A stretch of DNA of 61,509 bases from Neobacillus muris. Lineage in GTDB: Bacteria; Bacillota; Bacilli; Bacillales; Cytobacillaceae. This document shows positions 17,243 through 25,580 of this stretch, piece by piece; position 1 is the stretch's first letter; each line of letters starts with the position of its first letter. The notes beneath the pieces were generated by a model that saw nothing but the letters and a program-made list of their open reading frames with translations, did no database searches and was not told the origin of the DNA. The stretch covers positions 1 to 61,509 of the forward strand of contig NZ_CALPDF010000027.1 in assembly GCF_943193175.1 (NCBI RefSeq), written 5' to 3'. Position numbers and translations under genes: made by a program.

Positions 17243-17503
17243 TTAAGAAAGCAGTCGAAGGTGTGGAATGATGGGTGTCAAGACGCTCTGGGCAAGCGTG
17301 CCATAAGTCACCCCGATACTGGAGGCTTTGCTCCACTTAAATACATGAACCTTTTCATCTTTTCCTTCATACAAAAATAACAGCTCATCGTCCTGCTCGG
17401 CGATTCCAATATTTATGTATGGCACATGATTTTGTTCAAGAACAATTTGAAATGCCTTCTGCAATAATTCAACAGTTAATTTATCAATTTTTGTAATGAC
17501 CAT
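17243..17503 (-). CDS. Small protein of unknown function
   Basis: An 86-residue soluble protein that I do not recognise. It has a helical N-terminus (DKLTVELLQKAFQIVLEQN), then beta-strand-like segments (INIGIAEQDDELLFLYEG, KVHVFKW) and no signal peptide. TTAGGAGGCAAT just before the ATG and its own terminator make it a real gene. It is divergent from prfC. Confidence 0.7.
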   Translation of the reverse strand: MVITKIDKLTVELLQKAFQIVLEQNHVPYINIGIAEQDDELLFLYEGKDEKVHVFKWSKASSIGVTYGTLAQSVLTPIIPHLRLLS

Positions 17504-17680
17504 ATTGCCTCCTAATTGTATTACACCAGTCTTAACTATAAGGTTATTATAATCTGTATAGCTATCAGTTAAAAGAAATAATCTTTTGCAGACAACAGAA
17601 ATATTGCAAAGTTCACGATTGCGAGATATGATTGATTTTATGGATAAAATGATTAATTAATGAATAGAAAGGAAGACAAG

Positions 17681-19261
17681 ATGGGTAGCAATTTTAAACA
17701 AGAAGTATTATCCCGTCGGACTTTTGCGATTATTTCCCACCCGGATGCAGGGAAAACAACCCTTACCGAAAAGCTATTATTATTTGGCGGTGCCATTCGG
17801 GATGCAGGAACGGTAAAAGCAAAGAAAACAGGGAAGTTTGCAACTAGTGACTGGATGGAGATTGAAAAGCAGCGGGGAATTTCCGTTACATCCAGTGTGA
17901 TGCAATTTGATTATGATGGATTCCGCGTTAATATTTTAGATACTCCTGGCCACCAGGATTTCAGTGAAGATACGTACCGGACCTTAATGGCCGTGGACAG
18001 CGCCGTTATGATTATTGATTCAGCCAAAGGGATTGAGGAGCAAACGCTGAAGCTATTTAAAGTTTGCCGCATGAGGGGCATTCCGATCTTTACTTTTATG
18101 AACAAACTCGACCGGCAGGGGAAAACTCCGCTTGAACTCCTTGCTGAATTGGAGGAAGTTCTGGGAATTGAATCTTACCCAATGAATTGGCCGATTGGAA
18201 TGGGTAAAGAATTTCTTGGCATATACGACCGTTATTATCATCGTGTTGAACAATTCAGGGTGGAGGAGGATGAACGGTTTATACCTCTAAATGAGGATGG
18301 GGAAATTGAGGGGGATCATCCGATCAAATCCTCCGGGCTTTATGATCAAACTCTGGAAGAAATTATGCTGCTGGATGAAGCTGGGAACGAATTCTCAGCG
18401 GAAAAAGTTGCTGCTGGAACATTGACCCCAGTTTTCTTTGGCAGTGCCCTGACCAACTTTGGTGTCCAAACATTCCTTGAAACGTATTTACAGTTTGCTC
18501 CGCCTCCTAAGCCAAGGAAATCATCTAACGGTGAAGTGGACCCGCTTTCTGAACAATTTTCAGGTTTCGTATTTAAAATACAGGCCAATATGAATCCGGC
18601 TCACCGGGACCGAATTGCGTTTGTGCGGATATGCTCAGGGAAATTCGAGCGGGGCATGTCAGTGAATCTTCCACGAATAGGAAAGCAATTAAAGCTATCC
18701 CAATCCACTTCTTTTATGGCAGAAGAACGGAATACAGTGGAAGAGGCGGTCAGCGGCGATATCATAGGACTGTATGATACCGGCACCTACCAAATAGGCG
18801 ACACGCTGACAGCCGGCAAAAATGATTTTCAATTTGAGAGATTGCCTCAATTTACCCCAGAGCTCTATGTCAGGGTATCAGCAAAAAATGTCATGAAACA
18901 GAAGTCATTTTATAAGGGACTCCACCAGCTCGTTCAGGAGGGAGCTATCCAGCTGTTCAAAACAGTCAAAACGGACGAATATTTGTTAGGAGCCGTCGGC
19001 CAGCTTCAGTTTGAAGTATTTGAACACCGGATGAGAAATGAATACAATGCTGAGGTCCTAATGGAGCGGTTAGGTTCCAAAATGGCCAGATGGATTGAAA
19101 ACAACGAAGTGGACGAAAACTTATCAAGCTCACGGAGTTTATTGGTAAAAGACCGGTTTGACAACTTTGTATTCTTGTTTGAAAACGACTTTGCCCTCCG
19201 CTGGTTCCAAGAGAAGAATCCGAATGTGAAGCTCTATAATCCTATGGACCAGCATGATTGA
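17681..19261 (+). CDS. prfC: Peptide chain release factor 3
   Basis: A 526-residue translational GTPase that recycles RF1/RF2 from the ribosome after stop-codon cleavage. Seen: G1 [15 protein letters not shown], switch region with GISVTSS, G3 [17 protein letters not shown]4 NKLDR, then the EF-Tu-like second domain and the RF3-specific C-terminal domain. The ATG at 17681 is chosen because AAAGGAAG lies just before it; an ATG at 17660 would add seven residues without a ribosome site. Single gene with its own terminator. RF3 is not universal in bacilli. Confidence 0.96.
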   Translation: MGSNFKQEVLSRRTFAIISHPDAGKTTLTEKLLLFGGAIRDAGTVKAKKTGKFATSDWMEIEKQRGISVTSSVMQFDYDGFRVNILDTPGHQDFSEDTYRTLMAVDSAVMIIDSAKGIEEQTLKLFKVCRMRGIPIFTFMNKLDRQGKTPLELLAELEEVLGIESYPMNWPIGMGKEFLGIYDRYYHRVEQFRVEEDERFIPLNEDGEIEGDHPIKSSGLYDQTLEEIMLLDEAGNEFSAEKVAAGTLTPVFFGSALTNFGVQTFLETYLQFAPPPKPRKSSNGEVDPLSEQFSGFVFKIQANMNPAHRDRIAFVRICSGKFERGMSVNLPRIGKQLKLSQSTSFMAEERNTVEEAVSGDIIGLYDTGTYQIGDTLTAGKNDFQFERLPQFTPELYVRVSAKNVMKQKSFYKGLHQLVQEGAIQLFKTVKTDEYLLGAVGQLQFEVFEHRMRNEYNAEVLMERLGSKMARWIENNEVDENLSSSRSLLVKDRFDNFVFLFENDFALRWFQEKNPNVKLYNPMDQHD

Positions 19262-19278
19262 TCATAGCAATAACTATT

Positions 19279-19311
19279 TTGGCGGGAGCTTTCCCGCCAA
19301 TTTTTGTTTTT
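19279..19311 (+). terminator. Rho-independent terminator after prfC
   Basis: TTGGCGGGA (19279-19287), loop GCTT, TCCCGCCAA (19292-19300), then T-rich sequence. Confidence 0.9.
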
Positions 19312-19332
19312 ATCGTGAAATAATTTTTTTAT

Positions 19333-19361
19333 ACCCCCATAACCTGAATGTAATGATCGTA
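19333..19361 (+). promoter_or_regulatory. SigI-type autoregulatory promoter of sigI-rsgI
   Basis: ACCCCC (19333-19338) and CGTA (19358-19361), 19 bases apart, correspond to the SigI -35 (ACCCCC) and -10 (CGWA) elements. A TATAAT at 19427-19432 could be part of an additional SigA promoter, but no good -35 was seen. SigI driving its own operon is known from B. subtilis. Confidence 0.75.
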
Positions 19362-19453
19362 ATTTTGTAGTAAAAGTAGGCCTAAATTGGCTCACCACCG
19401 TAAAGACCAAAGCAGCTATCCTATGGTATAATTGGTCGAATAGAGGTGAGCAA

Positions 19454-20197
19454 ATGCTAAGTTTATTGTTTTTGGCCAAGAAGAAAAAGACTTTAGAGGA
19501 AACGGTTTCCTTGATCCAAGAGGGCGATCAGTCATTACGAAATGAATTGATTGATTCTTACAAACCATTTATTGCAAAAACAGTTTCTTCTGTATGCAAA
19601 CGATATATTTATGAAACGGATGATGAATTTAGCATAGGCCTGATTGCATTTAATGAAGCCATTGAAAAGTATTCCCCGGAACGCGGAAAGTCGCTGCTTA
19701 GTTTTTCCGAGGTGATTATAAAACGAAGAATAATCGACTATATTAGAAAACAATCTAAAAATCAGCATATAAGCATTGATATTACCAGTCCTTCACAAGA
19801 AGAAGATACTCCTGGAAATGCGATTGTAAATGAGCTTTCTCTGGATCATTTTCATAAAAAAAATGACGAAGTCTTACGAAAAGAAGAGATACTTCGTTTT
19901 CAGTCACTCCTTGCCGATTTTGATGTGAGCTTCAGTGACTTGGTGGAGAATGCTCCAAAGCATGCGGATGCAAGAAAAAATGCTATCGAGATGGCAAAAT
20001 TGTTAGTTGAAAATCAAGAGTTGAAATTAATGCTGCTGGAAAAAAAACGGCTTCCGATTAAACAATTAGAAAAATTGGTAGATGTGAGCAGAAAAACGAT
20101 TGAAAGGAACCGTAAGTATATCATTGCGATTGCCCTTATATTGTCGGGGGATTTTGTCTATATGAAGGACTATATAAAAGGGGTGTTGGAACCATGA
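19454..20197 (+). CDS. sigI: RNA polymerase sigma factor SigI
   Basis: A 247-residue sigma factor of the SigI group. Region 2 features are visible: FIAKTVSSVCKRYI, DDEFSIGLIAFNEAIEKYSP and FSEVIIKRRIIDYIRKQSKN; the C-terminal part has the helix-turn-helix PIKQLEKLVDVSRKTIERNRKYII. SigI governs heat and cell-wall stress genes in Bacillus. GAGGTG precedes the ATG. The stop overlaps the rsgI start by four bases, so sigma and anti-sigma are translationally coupled, and the SigI-type promoter upstream gives positive autoregulation. Confidence 0.95.
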   Translation: MLSLLFLAKKKKTLEETVSLIQEGDQSLRNELIDSYKPFIAKTVSSVCKRYIYETDDEFSIGLIAFNEAIEKYSPERGKSLLSFSEVIIKRRIIDYIRKQSKNQHISIDITSPSQEEDTPGNAIVNELSLDHFHKKNDEVLRKEEILRFQSLLADFDVSFSDLVENAPKHADARKNAIEMAKLLVENQELKLMLLEKKRLPIKQLEKLVDVSRKTIERNRKYIIAIALILSGDFVYMKDYIKGVLEP

Positions 20198-21305
20198 AAA
20201 AGGGAATTGTTATGCAAATAGATGACGGATTTCTAACGCTTTTAACCCCTGAAGGAGAATTCTTGAGGGCAAAGAAACAGGATCAGGCTTATTCAGTTGG
20301 AGAGGAAATTTTATTTTTTCCCATTGAAATTAAAACAATAAAATTTTCTTTATTTTCGAGGGCCAACTTATTGAAACCCCTCTTGATAGCAGCTGCTGCA
20401 TTTTTTATTTTTATCGCTTCAGCGTTTCCTTTGTACCAGAATAATAAGGCTTATGCCTATATGTCGATTGACGTAAATCCAAGTATCGAACTCGGGGTTA
20501 ATAAGAAATTGCAGGTTGTCGAGATAACCGGTTTTAATAAAGAGGGCAAAGAGGTTATTTCACATCTCAAAGGCTGGAAAAAGAAGGATGTTTCTACGGT
20601 AACCGCAAAAATTATCGATGAAATCAAAGCGGAAGGGTACCTAGAGAATAAAAAACAAATTGTCATTTCAACGGTTGTACCCGAACAGTCGGAAGTAAAA
20701 TTGGAAAAAAGCTGGAAGGCGATTTGCAAGAAATTAAATCGACTGTTACTGATCAGCAATTAGAGCTAAAGGTTGTATCTGGAACTAAATCGGATCTTGA
20801 AAAAGCTCATAATCTTGGAATGACCACTGGCAAATACCAGTTGGCTCATACCGATGATAATAAAGGGGAAAATAAGAAAAACAGCCATCCCAAAATGGAA
20901 ACAAGCCCTCAACAAAGCACAAATTCTTCGGCTAACCAGGAAGCAGCAAGTGGCACTGCGCCGCCCGGGCAGGCAAAAAAACAGACAGAACCAAGCGTGC
21001 CTCAAAATCCTAATCCTTCCGCTAGTAGTACGCCCCATAATGGGAGCGAGAATGAAACCCATCCTGAAAAAAGCAATATCCCACAGGGGCAAATGAAGAA
21101 GTGGGGAGAACAGTCAGTTAAACAAAATCCAGGCCAGATCAAAAAACAAAATAACGGCAATATTCAACAGGGCCAAATGAAAAAGCCACAACCACAGACC
21201 TTTAGGCAGAACTCAGGTCAAATCAAAAAACAAGAAAATTGGAATAAAGCTCCATCTGGCGGAAAAAATCAACCAAAGAGGTTTGAAAATAATAACAAAA
21301 AATAA
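20194..21305 (+). pseudogene. rsgI: Anti-sigma-I factor RsgI, interrupted by a -1 frameshift
   Basis: Two overlapping frames together make one RsgI. Frame 1 (20194-20763) has the cytoplasmic anti-sigma domain (residues 1-60), a TM helix (about 62-82) and the SIDVNPSIELGVN segment, whose Asn-Pro is the self-cleavage site in this family. It then goes out of frame. Frame 2 (continuing to 21305) gives LQEIKSTVTDQQLELKVVSGT and a long Gln/Lys/Pro-rich tail with repeats of GQMKK/GQIKKQ. Adding one A to the A6 run at 20705-20710 joins them into 370 residues, close to B. subtilis RsgI (381). As it stands the truncated protein keeps the anti-sigma, TM and cleavage parts. It may be a sequencing error, a mutation, or slippage. 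Confidence 0.85.
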
Positions 21306-21309
21306 GCAA

Positions 21310-21340
21310 AGTCCGGCCAAAACGCCGGACTGTTTTTTTT
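21310..21340 (+). terminator. Rho-independent terminator after rsgI
   Basis: AGTCCGGC (21310-21317), loop CAAAAC, GCCGGACT (21324-21331), eight T. Confidence 0.92.
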
Positions 21341-21352
21341 CCATATATAGCA

Positions 21353-21553
21353 TTATTGTTGTGAAAATTGTCCCGAAAGATCCGCTTGAGCTTGTTGTAC
21401 CAGCCTTTTGGTGATTTCGCCGCCTACTGATCCATTAGCCCGCGAAACCGTATCAGACCCAAGCTGAACCCCGAATTCCTGAGCAATTTCATACTTAACT
21501 TGTTCCAAATATTGTTCGACACCAGGCACTAATAATTTATTTCTATTTGGCAT
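21353..21553 (-). CDS. Alpha/beta-type small acid-soluble spore protein
   Basis: A 66-residue SASP that coats and protects spore DNA. It has the family pattern: [20 protein letters not shown] with the germination protease site in the YEIAQEFGV region, then [31 protein letters not shown] precedes the ATG on the minus strand. Its place directly after rsgI matches sspD in B. subtilis as I recall, so it may be the sspD counterpart, but SASP paralogues are hard to tell apart. Confidence 0.92.
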   Translation of the reverse strand: MPNRNKLLVPGVEQYLEQVKYEIAQEFGVQLGSDTVSRANGSVGGEITKRLVQQAQADLSGQFSQQ

Positions 21554-21652
21554 TTTCCTTCACTCCTTATAGTCTCAGAGGCAATACTCTCTGTAGGGAT
21601 ATTATTTTATATTTCCTTATGGTTCATAAGTGGTAAAGATTATCGATTATGG

Positions 21653-22006
21653 TTAATCACTGCCCTTGCTTACATCAATAGTTGGATGCATAAACGGAAA
21701 AGCCTGCGGTTTCCTTTTGCTTTCAAGCAGTTCATGGTTTTCCGATGTATTCCATCCAATATCATTGGTTGGGTGCACCCATTCCTCTCCCGACATAATA
21801 GCCGGGTCAGTCTCCTTTGACCAGTTCTCCAATGGTGAATTTTCTGATGAGTAGCTGCTATCACCGATCACTACACCATGTTTATTTACGAATGGCGGTT
21901 TCATTTTAATGCCTGTCCCCTTAAAACTGGGTGCATTTATTTGGTGAGGCATTGTATCATCAATACTGACCTTCTCGGTTGTAAACTTGCTTTGTTCTTT
22001 TTTCAA
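21653..22006 (-). CDS. DUF3905-like protein, probably spore-related
   Basis: A 117-residue soluble protein with the conserved core DPAIMSGEEWVHPTNDIGWN (residues about 67-86), which I recognise from the DUF3905 family of spore-formers. No signal peptide or membrane segment. The minus-strand start is preceded by AGAGGTGACA. It lies between the SASP gene and two small basic genes, a neighbourhood rich in spore genes; biochemical function is unknown. Confidence 0.65.
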   Translation of the reverse strand: MKKEQSKFTTEKVSIDDTMPHQINAPSFKGTGIKMKPPFVNKHGVVIGDSSYSSENSPLENWSKETDPAIMSGEEWVHPTNDIGWNTSENHELLESKRKPQAFPFMHPTIDVSKGSD

Positions 22007-22138
22007 CCATTGTCACCTCTGATTATATATTCTGCAGATTTTTCAATAATTATTTTAGAAAAATCAGCCAGAGAATGATTAACAGGATTTTGTTTCACAA
22101 TATAGCTGTATCTATCTTTCAGGGAGGTGGTTTTCAAG

Positions 22139-22300
22139 ATGGCAAAAAGAAAAGCAGAATTTGATGCAGTAGATAAATACAGTAAAACACCAAAGAAAAA
22201 TATCCAGGAAAGTGAATTTTCAGCGGAGTTTACCCATGATGACAATGCCATTCGGTTTCAAAATCGAAATTCTAAATTAGGCAAAAAGGGAAGAAGTTAA
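22139..22300 (+). CDS. Small basic protein, possibly spore-associated
   Basis: A 53-residue, Lys/Arg/Asn-rich hydrophilic protein beginning MAKRKAEFDAVDKYSKTPKK and ending KLGKKGRS. No membrane segment. AGGGAGGTGG precedes the ATG. The stop codon is immediately followed by the ATG of the next small gene. It resembles small acid-soluble spore proteins in size, charge and the EFSAEF segment (compare EFAHEM in the protein at 52524), but I cannot assign it to a named family. Confidence 0.65.
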   Translation: MAKRKAEFDAVDKYSKTPKKNIQESEFSAEFTHDDNAIRFQNRNSKLGKKGRS

Positions 22301-22438
22301 ATGAAAGGCCGACGTAAAACACCGCCAAGAATACCCGTAGAGGAATTTAGTGTTGAATATGGCGATGTCAATGGGATTCCTCTTCATGAAACAAAATCCG
22401 CTAGGACGAATAAACGAGCCAAAACAAAACGGGGGTGA
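22301..22438 (+). CDS. Small basic protein, translationally coupled
   Basis: A 45-residue protein, Arg/Lys-rich at both ends (MKGRRKTPPR and ARTNKRAKTKRG) with an acidic middle (VEEFSVEYGDVNG). It begins on the base after the stop of the preceding small gene, with AGGGAAGAAG as ribosome site inside that gene. The pair looks like one functional unit. Unknown family; a spore-core role is a guess from composition and neighbours. Confidence 0.6.
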   Translation: MKGRRKTPPRIPVEEFSVEYGDVNGIPLHETKSARTNKRAKTKRG

Positions 22439-22451
22439 CTTATAGTCACCC
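22433..22451. terminator. Hairpin between convergent genes
   Basis: GGGTGAC (22433-22439), loop TTATA, GTCACCC (22445-22451). On the minus strand the following sequence is T-rich, so it probably ends the radical SAM gene; on the plus strand no T run follows. Confidence 0.5.
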
Positions 22452-22477
22452 TCGAGTAAAAAACATATTATTTTTCC

Positions 22478-24223
22478 TTAAGGCAGGATAAATGGAAAGA
22501 TAACTGTTTGGTTATGGACAGGGTCAAAGTAAGCCAGTAAACAGGATGGCTGTTTTACAATGGTTCCTGTCATTAAATACCTGGTTATATCGAATGAAAT
22601 CTCCTCTAGCATCGTATGTTTATATAAATCTTTTTCATCGAGCCCGAGACGGACAAAACTCTCCCCTAATGAAGCAGGATTGTTTATGATGTGATTGTAA
22701 AGGCTGATTCGGCGAGATTTATCATATGAAGCATTCCACCATGGTTTTCTTGGTTTATATTTATGGTTTTTCAAATAATCATACTTCATGAGCCCTTCGA
22801 TTACCTGTAAATCAGGGACCTGTTTCTCCGTTAGAAATGAGCCCAACCGGCGGTATAAATCCTCAAGCTGGTGCCCAATTCTCGACCAGCCCTGCCCATC
22901 CCAATAAGAACCAAATTCTTGGAAGAAATCAAACGGAGAAGAAAAACTATTAGACACTAAATATTCGATGGCTGTGTCCATACGGTGGTCATTCCAATAT
23001 TTTTCTAATACATCCTCCACTTGTTTAATCCTGATTATGTCACCATAGGAAAGTACGTTATTTCCTAAGACTTCATATGGAGAATGATCCATATAGACAT
23101 ATTGATGCTCATGAGCCCTCAGGCGTACCCCTGTTCCCCGCAGCATTTTTAAAAAGCCTAATTGCAGTTCTTCTGGGCGCAATTCAAAAACATCATTAAA
23201 GGTTTTTCGGAAGGAAGCATAGTCTTCTTCTGGAAGACCGGCAATCAAATCAAGATGCTGATCAATTTTTCCACCGTCTTTCACCATTGATACAGTTCTG
23301 GTCAATTTGGCAAAGTTCTGCTTTCTCATGACAAGTTCATTGGTATCATCATTCGTTGACTGTACGCCAATTTCAAAACGGAATAGTCCCTTCGGTGCTT
23401 CTTGATTCAAAAATTCAATCACCTCAGGACGCATAATATCTGCAGTAATCTCAAATTGGAATACTGTGCCTGGATGATGTTCGTCAATGAGAAAACGGAA
23501 CATTTCCAAAGCATAGCTTCTGCTGATATTGAATGTCCGGTCCACAAATTTAATGGTTTTTGCGCCATTTTCCATTAAGTACCGAATATCGGCCTTAATC
23601 TTTTCCCGGTCAAAATACCGCACGCCTATTTCAATAGAAGAAAGGCAAAATTGGCAGTTAAATGGGCAGCCGCGGCTTGTTTCAATATAGGTCACCCGTT
23701 TGCTTAAATGGGGAGCATCTTCAGGAAAACGATAGGGAGAAGGGAGCTCCTTCAGGTCTAATTTATTCCTTTGTGGAGTGATCACGATTTCGTTATTTTC
23801 ACGAAAAGCAGCTCCGTGGACATTTCGAAAATTCCTTGTTGATGTTAATTCAGTGAGCAGCTGTTTAAAGGTTTGCTCCCCTTCACCCATCACAATAAAG
23901 TCGATATCTGGGCATTTTTCCATCCATTCCATTGTGTCATAGGATACTTCAGGTCCCCCAAGGACAATGGTAATCGAAGGGTCAATTTTTTTTAGGAGAT
24001 TGACCACTTTTAAGGTTTCTTCGATATTCCAAATATAGCAGCTAAATCCAATGACAGATGGCTTTTGCTGGTAAAGGTCTGAAACGATATTTAAAATGGG
24101 ATCTTTAATTGTGTACTCTTTGATGTCAATGTCAAATTCTGGAGCGGCATATGCTTTTAAATACCGAATTGCAAGGTTTGTGTGGATGTATTTTGCATTC
24201 AAGGTCGAACAAATTACATTCAT
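22478..24223 (-). CDS. B12-binding-domain radical SAM protein (DUF4080 type)
   Basis: A 581-residue enzyme. Residues 1-150 form a cobalamin-binding-like Rossmann domain (VIGFSCYIWN, VLGGPEVSYD, DFIVMGEGE). The radical SAM core follows with TSRGCPFNCQFCLSS, the CxxxCxxC motif that holds the 4Fe-4S cluster, and GVQSTNDDT and DLIAGLPEEDY strands. The C-terminal 190 residues match the DUF4080 extension. Such proteins do radical chemistry on unknown substrates, some methylating unactivated carbon; this subfamily is uncharacterised. It stands alone, divergent from the ferredoxin oxidoreductase operon. Confidence 0.88.
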   Translation of the reverse strand: MNVICSTLNAKYIHTNLAIRYLKAYAAPEFDIDIKEYTIKDPILNIVSDLYQQKPSVIGFSCYIWNIEETLKVVNLLKKIDPSITIVLGGPEVSYDTMEWMEKCPDIDFIVMGEGEQTFKQLLTELTSTRNFRNVHGAAFRENNEIVITPQRNKLDLKELPSPYRFPEDAPHLSKRVTYIETSRGCPFNCQFCLSSIEIGVRYFDREKIKADIRYLMENGAKTIKFVDRTFNISRSYALEMFRFLIDEHHPGTVFQFEITADIMRPEVIEFLNQEAPKGLFRFEIGVQSTNDDTNELVMRKQNFAKLTRTVSMVKDGGKIDQHLDLIAGLPEEDYASFRKTFNDVFELRPEELQLGFLKMLRGTGVRLRAHEHQYVYMDHSPYEVLGNNVLSYGDIIRIKQVEDVLEKYWNDHRMDTAIEYLVSNSFSSPFDFFQEFGSYWDGQGWSRIGHQLEDLYRRLGSFLTEKQVPDLQVIEGLMKYDYLKNHKYKPRKPWWNASYDKSRRISLYNHIINNPASLGESFVRLGLDEKDLYKHTMLEEISFDITRYLMTGTIVKQPSCLLAYFDPVHNQTVIFPFILP

Positions 24224-24566
24224 GATTAAGCCCCTTTTCTATTATAAAACAACGAATTATTATAGCTTATTTTTAATGAAAAAGATAGCACTTAGAGCGT
24301 TTCCTGTTTGGGTGAAAAGCAAGAATAAGACGAATTCTTTTGTGTGTTATATAACAATTTGAATCTCTGTTATATTTTTATTTTAATCAATAAAGCCATA
24401 CTAGATAACTGGTTTTAGAAAAGAATCCAAAGTGTTATAAAATTTTTTTGTGGATGTTTGACTTTTGTCACAGATAATGAATCGAATAAAGCCTACAATA
24501 GATTTGGATAAGTCAAAAACTTAAGTCTTTTTCGTGAATCTTTTACGAAATAGGGGGAGGGACAGT
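24224..24566. other. Divergent promoter region between the radical SAM gene and the oxidoreductase operon
   Basis: No gene seen. It must hold promoters in both directions. GTTATATAAC (24346-24355) is a perfect palindrome. TTGACT (24458-24463) and TACAAT (24494-24499) are promoter-like hexamers, but their spacing is too large for them to work together, so I do not call a promoter. No Rex, Fnr or CtsR box was recognised. The strong ribosome site AGGGGGAGGGAC is at the right end. Confidence 0.5.
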
Positions 24567-25580
24567 ATGTCTATATTGCCAAAGAAGAATGAGTTAGGAT
24601 TCTTTGAAATCCGCTTAGAATCGATAGGTGGTTTAGGTGCGAACCTTGCTGGGAAAATGTTAGCGGAGGCTGGAGTATTAGGACTTGGGTTAAACGGATC
24701 CAATTTCTCATCCTACGGTTCAGAGAAAAAAGGGACACCTGTGAAAAGTTTTATCCGTTTCTGCGAACCGGATGTGGAAATCCGCGACCATAGTCCAATT
24801 GAACAGCCTCATGTTGTCGGAGTATTTCATGAAGCTTTATACAAAACAGTCAATGTTGTCAGCGGCCTGGATGCTGAAGGAATTGTGCTGGTGAATAGCA
24901 CAAGAGAATTTGATGATGTGAAAAGCGACCTGCATCTTGAGTATGGCACTTTAGCGATAGTAGATGCGCTGGGAATTGCAGTGGAAGAAAAAACAAAAGT
25001 AAATACAGCCATGCTTGGCGCCTTATTCCGGATTTGCGATTTTCTTGATCCAGAAGCCATGAAAAAAGTCATTACCAGGACATTTGAAAAGAAATATCCA
25101 CATCTTGTTGAACCGAATCTGCGCACATTTGAGCGTGGATATAATGAGGTTCAGTTTAAATCCTATGAAGTTCCTGTTGATGCACAAGGCAAAGCCTTTA
25201 AACGCCCGCTCCCTGCGCTTGGCTATTTGACACAGGAGCTTGGCGGGGCCATACCTGCGCAAGCGAATAGTATTTTAAAAGATTTAAGCGGTTCCCGTCA
25301 AGGCTTCCTTCCTGAGCTAAAATTAGAAAAATGTATCAACTGTGCTGCATGTGATAATGTTTGTCCGGATTTCTGTTTTGTGTGGGAAGAGGGCGAAGAT
25401 AAACGCGGCAGGAAACAAATGTTTTTGAAAGGGATCGATTATCAATATTGTAAGGGCTGTTTAAAATGTGTGGAGGCATGTCCGACAGATGCACTTGGTG
25501 ATTTGCGCGAGATGATCGGCTATGCGGATTCCCACCGAGTCAAGCAAAACTTTCCTTATGTAACAGGGGGGATTTTATAA
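24567..25580 (+). CDS. 2-oxoacid:ferredoxin oxidoreductase, gamma subunit fused to a 2x[4Fe-4S] ferredoxin domain
   Basis: A 337-residue fusion. The N-terminal two thirds is the gamma domain (FFEIRLESIGGLGANLAGKM, SSYGSEKKGTPVKSFI). The C-terminal part has two ferredoxin motifs, CINCAACDNVCPDFC and CKGCLKCVEACP, each able to hold a 4Fe-4S cluster that carries electrons to soluble ferredoxin. The ATG at 24567 is preferred over an in-frame GTG at 24534 because of the AGGGGGAGG site. The stop overlaps the next gene by one base (TAATG), so both subunits are made together. Two-gene enzymes of this layout differ from the KorAB pair usual in Bacillus. Confidence 0.9.
   Translation: MSILPKKNELGFFEIRLESIGGLGANLAGKMLAEAGVLGLGLNGSNFSSYGSEKKGTPVKSFIRFCEPDVEIRDHSPIEQPHVVGVFHEALYKTVNVVSGLDAEGIVLVNSTREFDDVKSDLHLEYGTLAIVDALGIAVEEKTKVNTAMLGALFRICDFLDPEAMKKVITRTFEKKYPHLVEPNLRTFERGYNEVQFKSYEVPVDAQGKAFKRPLPALGYLTQELGGAIPAQANSILKDLSGSRQGFLPELKLEKCINCAACDNVCPDFCFVWEEGEDKRGRKQMFLKGIDYQYCKGCLKCVEACPTDALGDLREMIGYADSHRVKQNFPYVTGGIL

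Noticed and set aside
24458..24499. SigA promoter for the oxidoreductase operon
   Set aside because: TTGACT and TACAAT are 30 bases apart; no pair with 16-18 bp spacing was found.
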